A DNA stretch of 64,000 nt from Parahalioglobus pacificus (GTDB lineage Bacteria > Pseudomonadota > Gammaproteobacteria > Pseudomonadales > Halieaceae), in assembly GCF_014652275.1 (NCBI RefSeq), contig NZ_BMYM01000003.1, positions 219,250 through 283,249 on the forward strand, given 5' to 3'. A model generated the notes under the pieces. The model saw only the letters and a program-made list of their open reading frames with translations, searched no databases and had not been told where the DNA came from. Numbering within the stretch: the first letter of the stretch is position 1; the number at the start of each line of letters is the position of its first letter. The translations under genes and the position numbers were made by a program. Shown here one piece after another: positions 24,569 through 35,536 of the stretch.

Positions 24569-25021
24569 TTACAGCCAGCGGCGTACGCTGGCGCAATAGT
24601 GGGCGTACTCTTCGGGGAACGCCTCACGCAGCATCTGCTCCTCTGGGCGAATGTAGCGCCATTCGATGATCAGCACGAACGCCGCGGGCACCGCCAGTGC
24701 GCTGGTGGCACCTACGGTAATAGCCAGCCCCAATAGCACCGCAGTCATACCAAGGTACATGGGATTTCGACTGAAGCGGTAGACCCCGGTTGTCACCAGC
24801 GTGGTCACCTCGGTAAAGGGGACCAGATTGGTGCCCGCGCGCTGGAACAGCCCGCCTGCATAGACCAACAGTGCCAATCCAGCCACGATAAACACGCCGC
24901 CGATGAGCTGCCCTTCCAAACTGGTGTATCGGGTTCCCGGTAGGTATTCGTTCAGCACGAAGGTGGTCACAATCCCGAACACCAACCACATGGGCGGGTA
25001 GATCACTCGCTTGGTGGTCAT
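24569..25021 (-). CDS. Isoprenylcysteine carboxyl methyltransferase (ICMT)-like membrane methyltransferase
   Basis: 150 residues with about four hydrophobic segments and the phospholipid methyltransferase/ICMT C-terminal signature: VTTGVYRFSRNPMYLGMTAVLLG, then EEQMLREAFPEEYAHYCASVRRWL. These residues form the SAM-binding site in the family. Bacterial members are mostly uncharacterised and do not methylate prenylated proteins. It lies 15 bp after the ZIP transporter gene on the same strand, suggesting an operon. Confidence 0.88.
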   Translation of the reverse strand: MTTKRVIYPPMWLVFGIVTTFVLNEYLPGTRYTSLEGQLIGGVFIVAGLALLVYAGGLFQRAGTNLVPFTEVTTLVTTGVYRFSRNPMYLGMTAVLLGLAITVGATSALAVPAAFVLIIEWRYIRPEEQMLREAFPEEYAHYCASVRRWL

Positions 25022-25036
25022 GCCTCTTCTCCCGCT

Positions 25037-25876
25037 TTATCCATGATGCGCACCTGCCGGTTCCAGCGCGCCAATACTATAGGCAATCGCGATTCCCAGT
25101 AGGAACGCCAGGGTAAGCTTGACCCGGTCATGGCTGTGGAAGTGAATCTCAGGGATCAGGTCGCTAAGCGCGATACAAACAAAGGCGCCGGCAGAGAATG
25201 CAAGCGCAGCCGCAACCACCGCGCTGCCACCACCGATCAAGGCATCAACGCCTGCGTAGAACAGCACTGCGCCAAGGGGGCACAACAGGGCGAACATCCC
25301 ATTGGCACCCAATTGCGCGCTCCGGGACCATCCTCCTGCGGCCATCACAGAAGTAATCGCCATGGCACCCAGGGGTTTGTGGAGCAGAATCGCCAAAAAC
25401 ACACCGAATGCCATCAGCCTGCCGCCATGATCGGCCTGCGCCTGCATGGCCGCACCCAGCGCAACTCCGTCAAGCAGAGCATGAATACCCAGGCCCGCGG
25501 CAAGCGCCAGCCAACTCAATTGATTGACCGGTGAGGGATGCTGATGATCGTGGTGGTGCTCGTGATGATGGTCATCATCCTCGATGCCCTGAAGTCGGAA
25601 GGGGAATACACGAAGCAGTAACAGCAGCGTTACCAGGCCTGTTAACAGCCAGACCGCAGCGGCGTCTACCGCATGGGGGCCTTCAAACATCACAACCGCG
25701 TGGGGCAACAGATGCAGTAGCGCCACGCCCAGCATCAAGCCGGCAACAAGACTGAGGATTAGCTGCGTGCGCGTGTGGGTCATGCGCACCCACCCCGGCA
25801 ACAACCCGCCGAGCCACGACACCAGCACAATGCAGGCACTGTAGAGAATCAATAACTGGGTAGCACTGGCATCCAT
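25037..25876 (-). CDS. ZIP family divalent metal transporter
   Basis: 279 residues, about eight transmembrane helices, with a His-rich cytoplasmic loop (DDHHHEHHHDHQHP, about residues 101-114) between helices 3 and 4 and the ZIP helix-4/5 metal motifs GIHALLDGVALG and ILLHKPLGAMAI. ZIP carriers import zinc or related divalent cations across the inner membrane. It is transcribed with the ICMT-like gene. No Fur- or Zur-type box was recognised in the 180 bp upstream. Confidence 0.92.
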   Translation of the reverse strand: MDASATQLLILYSACIVLVSWLGGLLPGWVRMTHTRTQLILSLVAGLMLGVALLHLLPHAVVMFEGPHAVDAAAVWLLTGLVTLLLLLRVFPFRLQGIEDDDHHHEHHHDHQHPSPVNQLSWLALAAGLGIHALLDGVALGAAMQAQADHGGRLMAFGVFLAILLHKPLGAMAITSVMAAGGWSRSAQLGANGMFALLCPLGAVLFYAGVDALIGGGSAVVAAALAFSAGAFVCIALSDLIPEIHFHSHDRVKLTLAFLLGIAIAYSIGALEPAGAHHG

Positions 25877-25997
25877 GTGGGCCGTCCATTTTTGCAGCCG
25901 GCGATTATTTCATATTCCACTGCTGCGAGCATGACAATTGCAGCATTCGTGGTGGTACAACAGCGCACACCTTGCGCAGGTTGTGATTGGAGTGAAA

Positions 25998-26026
25998 TTG
26001 ACAGCCAGACTAACGATCATTAGTTT
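25998..26026 (+). promoter_or_regulatory. Promoter of the aldehyde dehydrogenase gene
   Basis: TTGACA, 17-bp spacer, TAGTTT, ending 32 bp before the ATG. The -35 is consensus and the -10 is weak. The spacer and -10 are overlapped by the palindrome at 26009-26024. Confidence 0.6.
26009..26024. promoter_or_regulatory. Operator-like palindrome over the -10 element
   Basis: ACTAA-CGATCA-TTAGT, a perfect 5-bp inverted repeat with a 6-base centre, covers the end of the promoter spacer and the start of the -10. Its size and position suit a TetR-type repressor; no regulator gene is adjacent. Confidence 0.45.
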
Positions 26027-26058
26027 CGGTCATCAATCCTCTATGTCCGGGCCTGCCC

Positions 26059-27600
26059 ATGTCGATTTACGAGTCCGTCGAATCCAGTGATTCCCGCCGC
26101 CACCTGCAGCTGAAGAGTCCGGTCAGCCTGGAGCCCATTGGCGAACTGGTGTGCGCCAACAGCGAAGATGTGGCAGTCGCGATTGCCAAAGCCAGGGCCG
26201 CACAGCCCGCCTGGGCCGCTACCAGCATGAAGGAGCGCGCCGCAATCGTGCAGCGGGCTCTGCAGTTGGTGCTGGAACGTCAGGACGAGATTATCGACAC
26301 CGTAGTGCGCGAAACCGGCAAGGCCAGAACTGATGCCATGAGCATGGAAGTATTCTCGGTGGCAGACTCGCTGTGTTACTACGCGAAAAACGCCGAAAAA
26401 TTTCTCAAGCCACGCAAACGCAAGATTCACGGCATCCTGGGCATCGCCAAACAGCTGCGCATACTCTACAAGCCCCTGGGCGTGGTAGGGCTTATCACGC
26501 CCTGGAATGGACCTTTTGTACTGGTGATGAACCAGGCCGTACAGGCCGTTCTTGCCGGCAATACCGTGGTCGCCAAGGGCTCTGAGGTCACACCTTTCTC
26601 TGCCAAGTTGGCCGAGACACTGCTCCTGGATGCCGGCCTGCCCGAGGGTGTGCTGCAAGTGCTTCTGGGCGACGGCGAGACCGGCGCAGCCATCGTTGAG
26701 GGCGGCGTCGACAAGATATCCTTCACCGGTAGCGTTGCCACTGGACGCAAGGTAGCGGAGGCCTGTGCCCGGCAGCTCATTCCCTGCACCCTGGAGCTTG
26801 GCGGCAACGACGCCATGATCGTATGTGCTGACGCCGATATCGACCGCGCAGTAGACGGGGCCTGGTTGGGCTCGTGCATGAATACCGGCCACTACTGCTG
26901 TGGTACCGAGCGAATCTATGTGGTGGATTCAATCTACGACGAGTTCCTTGCCAAAGTGCTTGAGAAAGGAAAACAGCTGCGCCAGGGCACCGAGCACGGC
27001 TGGGAAGAAGATGTAGGCGCGGTGTTCTGGGACCGCCAGATGAGCATCATCGAAGCGCATGTAGAGGACGCGCGCGCCAAGGGAGCCACTATTCATATGG
27101 GCGGGCGACGCAATCCGGATCTGCCCGGCCTGTACTACGAGCCCACGGTAGTGACAGAGGTCGACAACAGCATGGACATCATGCGCCTGGAGACCTTCGG
27201 GCCAATCTTGTGCATTCAACGAGTCGCCTCGGAGGAGGAAGCGCTGGCCTTAGCCAACGACTCCGAATTTGGCCTCAACGGCAACGTATGGACGCAGGAT
27301 AAAGAGAAGGGCTACCAGTTGGCCTCGGCCATCGATACCGGCTCATGCAGCGTGAACGACATGGCTGTGAGCTACGGTGTACCCGCGGCACCTTTTGGTG
27401 GGCGCAAACAATCCGGCGTGGGCCAAGTGAACGGTAAAAAAGGCCTGCGCGGTTACTGCCACGAAATGCCAATCGTGATTGATCGATTTGGCGGCAAGAT
27501 GCAAAACGCCTATCCCTACAGCGCCGAAAGCGCCGAGGGTATGCGCAAGCTGATGCACTTTATGTGGATAAAGACGCCGCTGGGACGCTGGCTGAGCTAG
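26059..27600 (+). CDS. NAD(P)-dependent aldehyde dehydrogenase
   Basis: 513 residues of the aldehyde dehydrogenase superfamily. Seen are the oxyanion Asn region TPWNGPF, the cofactor-binding FTGSVATG, the general base E246 in LELGGND and the nucleophile C280 in TGHYCCGTER. It oxidises an aldehyde to the acid; the substrate is not evident. The C-terminus (about 40 residues after MPIVIDRFG) is longer than usual. It sits alone behind its own promoter with an operator-like palindrome, and converges on proB with only 15 bp between stop codons. Confidence 0.93.
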   Translation: MSIYESVESSDSRRHLQLKSPVSLEPIGELVCANSEDVAVAIAKARAAQPAWAATSMKERAAIVQRALQLVLERQDEIIDTVVRETGKARTDAMSMEVFSVADSLCYYAKNAEKFLKPRKRKIHGILGIAKQLRILYKPLGVVGLITPWNGPFVLVMNQAVQAVLAGNTVVAKGSEVTPFSAKLAETLLLDAGLPEGVLQVLLGDGETGAAIVEGGVDKISFTGSVATGRKVAEACARQLIPCTLELGGNDAMIVCADADIDRAVDGAWLGSCMNTGHYCCGTERIYVVDSIYDEFLAKVLEKGKQLRQGTEHGWEEDVGAVFWDRQMSIIEAHVEDARAKGATIHMGGRRNPDLPGLYYEPTVVTEVDNSMDIMRLETFGPILCIQRVASEEEALALANDSEFGLNGNVWTQDKEKGYQLASAIDTGSCSVNDMAVSYGVPAAPFGGRKQSGVGQVNGKKGLRGYCHEMPIVIDRFGGKMQNAYPYSAESAEGMRKLMHFMWIKTPLGRWLS

Positions 27601-27615
27601 TTTTTCCCGAAAAAC

Positions 27616-28737
27616 TCAGGCGAGCACCAGGTTATCGCGGTGAATCATCTCAGGATCACCGCCATAACCCAGCAGCGGCTCTATATCGCCCGAGGCGCGG
27701 CCAGCAATACGGCGCGCTTCATCGGCTGGGTAATTCACCAGCCCCCTTGCCACCTCATTGCCCTTACTATCGGTCAGCGACACCAGATCGCCACGGCTAA
27801 AGTTGCCCTTCACATTAACCACACCTACCGGCAGCAAACTTCGGCCAGACTCTCTCAATACCTTCACGGCACCGGCATCGAGCTCAATGTGACCCTGCAC
27901 CTGCAGCAGACCCGCCAACCATTGTTTGCGCGCCGTCTGCGGCTGGCGCCCGGTGCGTAGCCAGGTACCGATGTTATCGCCATCGGCAATCGCAGCCAAA
28001 ACATTCGTATGCCGGCCACCGGCGATGACAGTCTCCGTTCCGGAGCGCGCCGCCAGACGCGCCGCGCGAAGTTTCGTCACCATGCCACCTCGACCCAGCA
28101 CACCGCCTTCCCCCGCAGCCGCATCCAGGGCGGAATCGCCGACATCAGCGGTAGCAATCAACGTGGCATTCGGATTTTCCCGGGGGTTGGCGTCAAAGAG
28201 GCCGTCCTGATCTGTGAGTAGCACCAGCGCGTCTGCATCGACCAAGTTCGCAACCAGAGCCGCCAGGGTATCGTTATCGCCGAAACGGATCTCGTCAGTG
28301 ACGACTGTGTCGTTTTCATTAACGATGGGCAGAACGCCCAGCTGCAACAGTGTATTCAGCGTTCCCCGGGCATTGAGATAGCGATCCCGGGCACTGACAT
28401 CGTCATGGCCCAGCAACACCTGCGCCGTAGTAAGGCCGTGGGTCTTGAAGGCATCTTCATAGGATTGGACCAACTCGGATTGGCCCACGGCTGCGGCAGC
28501 CTGCAGTTCATGCAATGCGGTTGGACGGGACTGCCAGCCAAGGCGAACTACACCGGCAGCAACAGCACCACTGGATACCAGTACCACCTCGTTACCCGCA
28601 CCTCGCAGAGCCGCTATCTGCTGCGCCAGGGCGGTAATCATTCCCCGGTCCAGGCCCCGACCGTCGTCGGTTAACAGGGCGCTTCCCACCTTTAACACCC
28701 AACGGCGGGCGGCACTGATCTCGCTACGGTTACTCAT
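27616..28737 (-). CDS. proB: Glutamate 5-kinase
   Basis: 373 residues: amino acid kinase domain ([26 protein letters not shown] with the glutamate-binding region) followed by a C-terminal PUA domain from about residue 275 ([29 protein letters not shown] in part). It phosphorylates L-glutamate as the first and feedback-controlled step of proline synthesis. It starts six bases after obgE, in the conserved rplU-rpmA-obgE-proB order of gammaproteobacteria. Confidence 0.97.
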   Translation of the reverse strand: MSNRSEISAARRWVLKVGSALLTDDGRGLDRGMITALAQQIAALRGAGNEVVLVSSGAVAAGVVRLGWQSRPTALHELQAAAAVGQSELVQSYEDAFKTHGLTTAQVLLGHDDVSARDRYLNARGTLNTLLQLGVLPIVNENDTVVTDEIRFGDNDTLAALVANLVDADALVLLTDQDGLFDANPRENPNATLIATADVGDSALDAAAGEGGVLGRGGMVTKLRAARLAARSGTETVIAGGRHTNVLAAIADGDNIGTWLRTGRQPQTARKQWLAGLLQVQGHIELDAGAVKVLRESGRSLLPVGVVNVKGNFSRGDLVSLTDSKGNEVARGLVNYPADEARRIAGRASGDIEPLLGYGGDPEMIHRDNLVLA

Positions 28738-28743
28738 GACGGG

Positions 28744-29943
<1,200 letters not shown>

Positions 29944-30014
29944 TTACCTGCAACGCCGTGCATTACACGGTAACTTTTCATGCTCTTCTTGATGCCGCAC
30001 TTGCCAACGCTCTC

Positions 30015-30247
30015 ATGGCACCCGTTCGTGGTCCGCTTGCGTCCTTCAGTCGCTCCACGATGTTCGCTTGGTGACGGGCGCAATCTACCGCCTTCACTGA
30101 ACCCTTCGTCATCGTCCCGCTTACCGATCGGGCCCGCGGTAGCGGTCACTGCAGCGCCGGAGTGTGCGAGGCAGGACGCCGAGCCCAAGCCCCCACGGAC
30201 GGGTTCACCGCGTCTCCGGCGGCAGGGCCGGCACTGCGGGTCTTGAA
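30015..30247. repeat. Intergenic repeat, copy A (~233 bp)
   Basis: Copy A begins at ATGGCACCCGTTCG and ends near GCACTGCGGGTC. It shares with copy B a conserved left block of about 90 bp (including GTCGCTCCACGATGTTCGCT and TGGTGACGGGCGCAA) and a conserved right block of about 95 bp (GGAGTGTGCGAGGCAGG, then CCCCCACGGACGGGTTCAC and TCTCCGGCGGC). The middle ~50 bp differ. Open frames here are not coherent between copies, so it looks non-coding. Confidence 0.85.
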
Positions 30248-30287
30248 CACGCAGCACCGCTCAATCGGCGTATTTACCCACCCGCTT

Positions 30288-30517
30288 ATGGCACCGTTCG
30301 TCGTCCGCTTGCGCCCTTCAGTCGCTCCACGATGTTCGCTTGGTGACGGGCGCAACCTGCCGCCTTCGCTGACCACGTCGCAATCACGCTGCTACCTGCC
30401 TGACTCACGGTATCGGCCACTGCAACGCCGGAGTGTGCGAGGCAGGGTGCCGAGCCCAAGCCCCCACGGACGGGTTCACGGCATCTCCGGCGGCGGGGCC
30501 GATGCCGCGGGTCGAAC
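30288..30517. repeat. Intergenic repeat, copy B (~230 bp)
   Basis: Direct repeat of copy A in the same orientation, starting 273 bp after it. The conserved flanks match at roughly nine bases in ten by eye, while the centre (about 30375-30415) is unrelated. No transposase and no terminal inverted repeats are seen. Together the two copies fill the gap between rpmA and obgE and may belong to a dispersed genomic repeat family. Confidence 0.85.
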
Positions 30518-30555
30518 AAAAAGCTACCACCACCCCAGCTTGCAATCTCGGGGGC

Positions 30556-30585
30556 AAAAAAAAGCCCCGTCAATTGACGAGGCTC
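30556..30585 (-). terminator. Intrinsic terminator of rplU-rpmA
   Basis: On the minus strand, a stem of about 9-10 bp (AGCCTCGTC with GACGGGGCT, G-U pairs allowed) with loop AATT is followed by eight Ts, 27 bases after the rpmA stop. Confidence 0.85.
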
Positions 30586-30611
30586 TTTCGGATTCTTGCG
30601 AGAGTCGCAGA

Positions 30612-30869
30612 TCAGGCGCTCACCACCTGAACAAACTTGCGATTCTTCGGACCCTTGGTGACGAACTCTACTTTGCCATCAGAGACAGCAAACAGAGTGT
30701 GGTCCTTACCGATGCGAACATTGTCGCCTGCGTGGAACTTGGTGCCGCGCTGACGAACGATGATGTTGCCTGCTTTAACGTCTTGACCGCCGAAGCGCTT
30801 GACGCCAAGGCGTTTACTCTCGGAATCGCGTCCGTTACGAGTACTACCACCCGCTTTCTTATGTGCCAT
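30612..30869 (-). CDS. rpmA: 50S ribosomal protein L27
   Basis: 85 residues, the usual length, starting [16 protein letters not shown] as in all gammaproteobacterial L27 proteins, with no N-terminal pre-peptide of the Firmicute kind. Its N-terminal tail reaches the peptidyl-transferase centre. It follows rplU by 15 bp and ends at an intrinsic terminator. Confidence 0.98.
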   Translation of the reverse strand: MAHKKAGGSTRNGRDSESKRLGVKRFGGQDVKAGNIIVRQRGTKFHAGDNVRIGKDHTLFAVSDGKVEFVTKGPKNRKFVQVVSA

Positions 30870-30884
30870 GGTCGATACCCTCCT

Positions 30885-31193
30885 TTAGGCCGAAATACCA
30901 GTGATCTTCACTTCGGTGAACCACTGGCGGTGGCCGGTTTCACGACGATAGTGCTTACGACGATTGAACTTAACAATCTTCACCTTGGGGTGACGACCAT
31001 GAGCAACCACCTCGGCGGTTACTTTACTGCCGTCCAGCAGCGGCGTGCCGATTTTCACATCGTCACCACCTACCATCAGCACACGATCGAACTCGATGGT
31101 GTCGCCGGTAGCTGCTTCAATCTTTTCCAGCTTGAGGGTTTCGCCCTCAATCACGCGGTGCTGCTTACCACCGCTTTCAATAACTGCGTACAT
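30885..31193 (-). CDS. rplU: 50S ribosomal protein L21
   Basis: 102 residues, matching the usual 103, with the L21 signature [20 protein letters not shown]. It is the first gene of the rplU-rpmA unit. The strong promoter at 31324-31352 leaves a leader of about 125 nt with several short hairpins (for example one with a CCTTCGGAAGG core), a possible site of autogenous control. Confidence 0.98.
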   Translation of the reverse strand: MYAVIESGGKQHRVIEGETLKLEKIEAATGDTIEFDRVLMVGGDDVKIGTPLLDGSKVTAEVVAHGRHPKVKIVKFNRRKHYRRETGHRQWFTEVKITGISA

Positions 31194-31323
31194 GTTGCAC
31201 TCCGTTTAGTTAGCCTGCTCGCAGTCTGTGGATCCTTCCGAAGGAGGGGCAGAGCCAGGCATAAACAGTTAAAACGCCATCCACTGCCGCCTGTGGCGGT
31301 GCATGGGTGACATGAGGGCGGCG

Positions 31324-31352
31324 ATTTTACTGAAATCACCGCCCCCTAGCAA
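31324..31352 (-). promoter_or_regulatory. Promoter of rplU-rpmA
   Basis: Minus strand: TTGCTA, 17-bp spacer, TAAAAT, about 130 bp upstream of the rplU ATG and back to back with the ispB promoter. Confidence 0.75.
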
Positions 31353-31423
31353 GGTTTAATTTCCTTTATAAGACAGGCACTTAGCTGCCTAGATTTTGCC
31401 TTTGTAGGCGTCTGACCCACCGC

Positions 31424-31452
31424 TTGACCACCGATGCCTCACCCCATAGCAT
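31424..31452 (+). promoter_or_regulatory. Promoter of ispB
   Basis: TTGACC, 17-bp spacer, TAGCAT. Initiation near 31459 would give a 22-nt leader to the ATG at 31481, which supports that start over the upstream in-frame TTG that is part of this -35 box. Confidence 0.6.
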
Positions 31453-31480
31453 GCGCTGGCAATCAAGGACCCCTCACACG

Positions 31481-32443
31481 ATGCAGGATATACGCGACGC
31501 AGTCGCCGACGAGTTCGAACAGGTCAATCACCTTATCATCGAGCAACTCCACTCTGACGTGGATATGGTCGAGAACGTGGGCCACTATATCGTCGATGCT
31601 GGCGGCAAACGCCTGCGTCCACTGCTCGCCCTGCTGACGGCCAAGGCCCTCGGTGGTTGTGAGGCACAACATGTGACCTTCGCCGCGGTGGTGGAGTTTA
31701 TTCACACCGCCACCCTGCTGCACGACGACGTTGTCGATATCTCCCAGCTACGCCGCGGCCGACCCACCGCCAACGCGGAGTTCGGCAACGCCCCATCGGT
31801 GCTCGTCGGGGACTTCCTGTATACCCGCGCCTTCCAGTTAATGGTTCAGCTGGATCATATGCCGCTGCTACACCATATGGCGGATACAACCAATACCATC
31901 GCCGAGGGTGAGGTACTGCAATTGGTGCGCGCCGGCGACGCCGAAACCTCTGAAGCGCAGTATCTGGATGTCATTACTCGCAAAACGGCGGTTCTCTTCG
32001 GCGCTGCCTGTCGCGGCGCAGCACTGCTCAGCGGTGAGGACGCAACGTGCTGTGATGCAATGGAACAGTTTGGTATTAATCTGGGCATTGCCTTCCAGAT
32101 GATCGATGACGTACTGGACTACGAAGGTGACCCGGCAGTCACCGGTAAGAACATTGGCGACGACCTCACCGAGGGCAAGCCCACGCTCCCCTTGATTCAT
32201 GTGCTCAAGACGGGCACCGAGTCACAGCAGGGGTTAGTGCGAGAGGCAATCACCCAGCGTAGCGCCGACAAGCTTGCCGACATTGTGACCGCCGTGCGCG
32301 ACTGCGGTGGCCTCACTGAAACGCGAAACCAGGCGAGCGCCTACAGGGATAAGGCAATGGCCAGTCTGGATGGGCTGTCCGACAGTGCCGCCAAGCAGGC
32401 CATGGAAGCCTTGGCAGAACTTTCGGTCAGTCGAGACCACTAG
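31481..32443 (+). CDS. ispB: All-trans-octaprenyl diphosphate synthase
   Basis: 320 residues (E. coli 323). The first Asp-rich motif is LLHDDVVD with RRGRPTAN following, the second MIDDVLDYEGD; GGKRLRPLL precedes. It elongates farnesyl diphosphate with IPP to make the ubiquinone side chain; the exact chain length (C40 is usual in this group) is inferred. The frame opens upstream at a TTG (31424), but alignment to the family N-terminus and the promoter position favour the ATG at 31481. It is divergent from rplU as in E. coli, and followed 59 bp later by pgi. Confidence 0.95.
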   Translation: MQDIRDAVADEFEQVNHLIIEQLHSDVDMVENVGHYIVDAGGKRLRPLLALLTAKALGGCEAQHVTFAAVVEFIHTATLLHDDVVDISQLRRGRPTANAEFGNAPSVLVGDFLYTRAFQLMVQLDHMPLLHHMADTTNTIAEGEVLQLVRAGDAETSEAQYLDVITRKTAVLFGAACRGAALLSGEDATCCDAMEQFGINLGIAFQMIDDVLDYEGDPAVTGKNIGDDLTEGKPTLPLIHVLKTGTESQQGLVREAITQRSADKLADIVTAVRDCGGLTETRNQASAYRDKAMASLDGLSDSAAKQAMEALAELSVSRDH

Positions 32444-32502
32444 CCGATTGCGACGCCCAGAGCCGCTTCATATACTGGAGCCCCCCACAGCGAAACGTTG
32501 TC

Positions 32503-34161
32503 ATGGCGCCCATACTGCAGCTCTTTGAGCGGAAGGCCTATCCCAAACTGGTTGAAGATGCAGCAACCATGCGCTCGATACCCATCGAGTCCCTGTTCGT
32601 CGACCAGCCAGACCGAAGCACCACCTACAGCGCGAGCGCTGCTGGCCTCACCCTGGACTTTTCCCGTCAAGCCGTTACCGATGACATTTTGACCCACCTG
32701 GTGGCGCTCGCAACTGAAGCCCAGTTACGCGACGCCTTTGCCGCGCTGCGTCAGGGCAGCACTGTTAACGCCACGGAAAACCGTCCTGCGTTGCACACGC
32801 TGTTGCGCAGTAACAGCGCCCCCGAGGGCCTCCCCAATGAGTACGCGGCGGTGGCCGAAACCCGACGGCGCATGCAGGACTGGTCTGAGCACATTCGTTC
32901 AGGCCGGCACACGGGCTTCAGCGGTCAGCCGATCACTGATGTCGTGAACCTCGGCATAGGCGGTTCTGATCTCGGCCCGCGGCTGGTTAACGATGCACTG
33001 CAGGTGTTCGACGGCAAGATAGATGCCCATTTCGTGGCGAATGTAGATCCCGCTGCATTGCAAGACGCACTGCTTGGCTTATCGCCTGAATCCACACTGT
33101 TCGTTGTCTGCTCCAAGTCTTTCGGCACGGAGGAGACAATCACCAATGCCCGGGCTGCGCGCAGTTGGTTGCTGCAAGCGGGCGCTGAAGCGTCTGCATT
33201 GGGGGCGCACTTCCTGGCGATTACCACCGACATTCAGGCAGCAGCAGACATGGGCATTCCCGAGGACCACTGCCTGCCACTCTGGGACTGGGTGGGGGGG
33301 CGATACTCGCTGTGGTCTGCCATTGGCCTGAGCTGCGCCATCTCGCTGGGCTGGCACACATTCTCTGAACTGCTGGCTGGCGCGCAGCAGATGGACGAGC
33401 ACGTCGAAGCGGCGGTCCCCGGGCAAAACCTCGCGGTCCTGATGGCATTGCTGGAGGTCTGGAACACTAACTTCCTGGGCGCCGACAGCCACGTGGTACT
33501 CCCCTACTGTGAGGGGCTTGGCTACTTACCCGAATTCCTACAGCAATTGACGATGGAGAGTAACGGCAAGCGCGTGGATGTACTGGGCAGGGAACTGAAG
33601 AGCGACAGTGCACCCATGCTGTGGGGCGCAGCCGGCACCATGGGACAGCATTCCTTTCACCAGTTACTGCATCAGGGCACACGCACCTTCAGCGCCGACT
33701 TCATCTTGCCCCTGACTACGCACACAGGCATGACAGAACAACACGGCCGACTCGTGGCCAATTGTCTGGCACAGAGCCGGGCGATGACGGTCGGTCGCAC
33801 TGAACAGCAGTGCATCGATAGCCTACTGGCGCGGGGCGCGGGTGAGGAACGTGCACAGGCTCTGGCGACGCACCTGGCAATACCCGGTAACCGGCCACAC
33901 AGCCTGATCACAATGGATGCATTAACCCCGCGTTCGCTCGGTGCATTGCTGGCGCTGTATGAACACCGCACTTATTTCAGCAGCCTGCTCTGGGGGATCA
34001 ACGCCTTTGATCAGTGGGGCGTGGAACTGGGCAAGGACATCAGTGGCAGCATTTATGAGGTCATGCAGAACACCCGACCGTCGGTAGATCTCGATACCGT
34101 GACGCTGAAACACATCGCCGCCTGGCGTGCCGCGAACGACCGCGCCAAGCAACAAGATTAG
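32503..34161 (+). CDS. pgi: Glucose-6-phosphate isomerase
   Basis: 552 residues (E. coli 549). Family motifs include VNLGIGGSDLGPRLV, CSKSFGTEETITNA, WDWVGGRYSLWSAIGL with the PGI signature, and GTRTFSADFILP. It interconverts glucose-6-P and fructose-6-P, feeding both central metabolism and, through mannose-6-P, the adjacent nucleotide-sugar genes. It converges on the phosphomannomutase gene with 21 bp between the stops. Confidence 0.97.
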   Translation: MAPILQLFERKAYPKLVEDAATMRSIPIESLFVDQPDRSTTYSASAAGLTLDFSRQAVTDDILTHLVALATEAQLRDAFAALRQGSTVNATENRPALHTLLRSNSAPEGLPNEYAAVAETRRRMQDWSEHIRSGRHTGFSGQPITDVVNLGIGGSDLGPRLVNDALQVFDGKIDAHFVANVDPAALQDALLGLSPESTLFVVCSKSFGTEETITNARAARSWLLQAGAEASALGAHFLAITTDIQAAADMGIPEDHCLPLWDWVGGRYSLWSAIGLSCAISLGWHTFSELLAGAQQMDEHVEAAVPGQNLAVLMALLEVWNTNFLGADSHVVLPYCEGLGYLPEFLQQLTMESNGKRVDVLGRELKSDSAPMLWGAAGTMGQHSFHQLLHQGTRTFSADFILPLTTHTGMTEQHGRLVANCLAQSRAMTVGRTEQQCIDSLLARGAGEERAQALATHLAIPGNRPHSLITMDALTPRSLGALLALYEHRTYFSSLLWGINAFDQWGVELGKDISGSIYEVMQNTRPSVDLDTVTLKHIAAWRAANDRAKQQD

Positions 34162-34182
34162 CCTGGCGCTGGGTTGGCTGCC

Positions 34183-35532
34183 CTAGCCGTCGATCATCGC
34201 CAGCAGTTCGGCGGTTTTTGCCTCCATCAGCGCGGCATCCCCGCGACTCTCAACATTCAGTCGCACAACTGGCTCGGTATTGGACATGCGCAGATTGAAG
34301 CGCCATTCGTCGAAACTCATACTCAGGCCATCGACCTTCTCCACCGAAGCGGCGGCGCCCGTATAGGCTGACTCCACGGCCTGCAAGACCGACTGCGGGT
34401 CATCAATCGTGCGATTGATCTCACCACTGCAAGGGTAGGCCGCCATGCGCTCGGCAACCATCTCTGCAAGCGATTGATTGCGGCTGGCCATCAGTCCCGC
34501 GACCAGCAGCCATGGGATCATACCGCTGTCGCAGTAGGCGAAGTCCCGGAAATAGTGGTGAGCGCTCATCTCGCCACCGTAAACCGCATTCTCCAGACGC
34601 ATCCGCTCTTTAATGAATGCGTGCCCGGTTTTGCTCTCGATAGCCTTGCCGCCCATTGATTCAACGATCGCCTGGGTGTTCCACGTCAGTCGCGGGTCGT
34701 GCACAACGGCACCGCCGGGCTCCTGCCGCAGAAATGCCTCAGCCAGCAGTCCCACCAGGTAGTAGCCCTCAATGAAGTTGCCGTCGTGGTCAAAGAAAAA
34801 GCAGCGATCGAAGTCACCGTCCCAGGCGATACCGAGATCGGCCCCCTGTTCACGAACCGCCGCGATCGTGGCTTCCCTGTTTTCGGGTAACAGAGGATTC
34901 GGCACCCCGTTGGGAAAATTACCGTCGGGTTCATGATGCAGTTTGGTAAAGCTGAACGGCAGGTGCGGTTCCAGCAGATCGATCACGCGACCTGCACCCC
35001 CGTTACCCGCATCCACCACAATCTTCAGTGGCTTTAGCGTCGGCACATCAACATAGCTCAGCAATTGAGCAACATAGTCAGCGTCGGTATCCAGCGCGTG
35101 CAACTCACCGCGCTGCGCTGCTGCGGTGAAGTCATTGCGCTCGGCAAGGGCCTGAATATCAAACAGCCCGGTATCGCCGCTGATAGGCTTGGAGCCTTCG
35201 CGCACGAACTTCATGCCGTTGTAATCCTTGGGATTGTGACTGGCAGTGACGGCGATACCGCCATCCATTTTGGCGTGGGACGTGGCGAAGTAAATCTCTT
35301 CGGTGCCGCACAGGCCGATATCGAATACGTCTACGCCCTGATCACGCAGACCGTTACTCAATGCGCCCTTGATCGCTTCGCTGGTAAGACGAATATCGTG
35401 CCCCACCACCACGCGCTTCGGCTTGATCACTTCGGCATAGGCCCGCCCTATTCGATAGGCAATGTCCTCATTGAGTTGATCCGGAATCCGGCCACGCACA
35501 TCGTAAGCCTTGAAACAGGTAATCTTCTCCAC
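34183..35532 (-). CDS. Phosphomannomutase/phosphoglucomutase
   Basis: 449 residues of the alpha-D-phosphohexomutase family. The phosphoserine loop is [13 protein letters not shown], the metal loop DGDFDRC, the sugar-binding loop [10 protein letters not shown] and the phosphate loop [12 protein letters not shown]. It converts mannose-6-P to mannose-1-P and probably glucose-6-P to glucose-1-P, like Pseudomonas AlgC. It is the third gene of a manC-galU-pmm operon (4-bp gap to galU), supplying GDP-mannose and UDP-glucose for surface polysaccharide. Whether it prefers mannose or glucose cannot be decided here. Confidence 0.94.
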   Translation of the reverse strand: MEKITCFKAYDVRGRIPDQLNEDIAYRIGRAYAEVIKPKRVVVGHDIRLTSEAIKGALSNGLRDQGVDVFDIGLCGTEEIYFATSHAKMDGGIAVTASHNPKDYNGMKFVREGSKPISGDTGLFDIQALAERNDFTAAAQRGELHALDTDADYVAQLLSYVDVPTLKPLKIVVDAGNGGAGRVIDLLEPHLPFSFTKLHHEPDGNFPNGVPNPLLPENREATIAAVREQGADLGIAWDGDFDRCFFFDHDGNFIEGYYLVGLLAEAFLRQEPGGAVVHDPRLTWNTQAIVESMGGKAIESKTGHAFIKERMRLENAVYGGEMSAHHYFRDFAYCDSGMIPWLLVAGLMASRNQSLAEMVAERMAAYPCSGEINRTIDDPQSVLQAVESAYTGAAASVEKVDGLSMSFDEWRFNLRMSNTEPVVRLNVESRGDAALMEAKTAELLAMIDG

Positions 35533-35536
35533 CGAA

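Noticed and set aside
30015..30517. CRISPR array
   Set aside because: There are only two copies, each far longer than a CRISPR repeat, with no regular spacers and no cas genes in the window.
30162..31310. 382-codon open frame on the plus strand
   Set aside because: It reads through repeat copy B and then antisense to rpmA and rplU, and the two repeat copies do not share a consistent reading frame.
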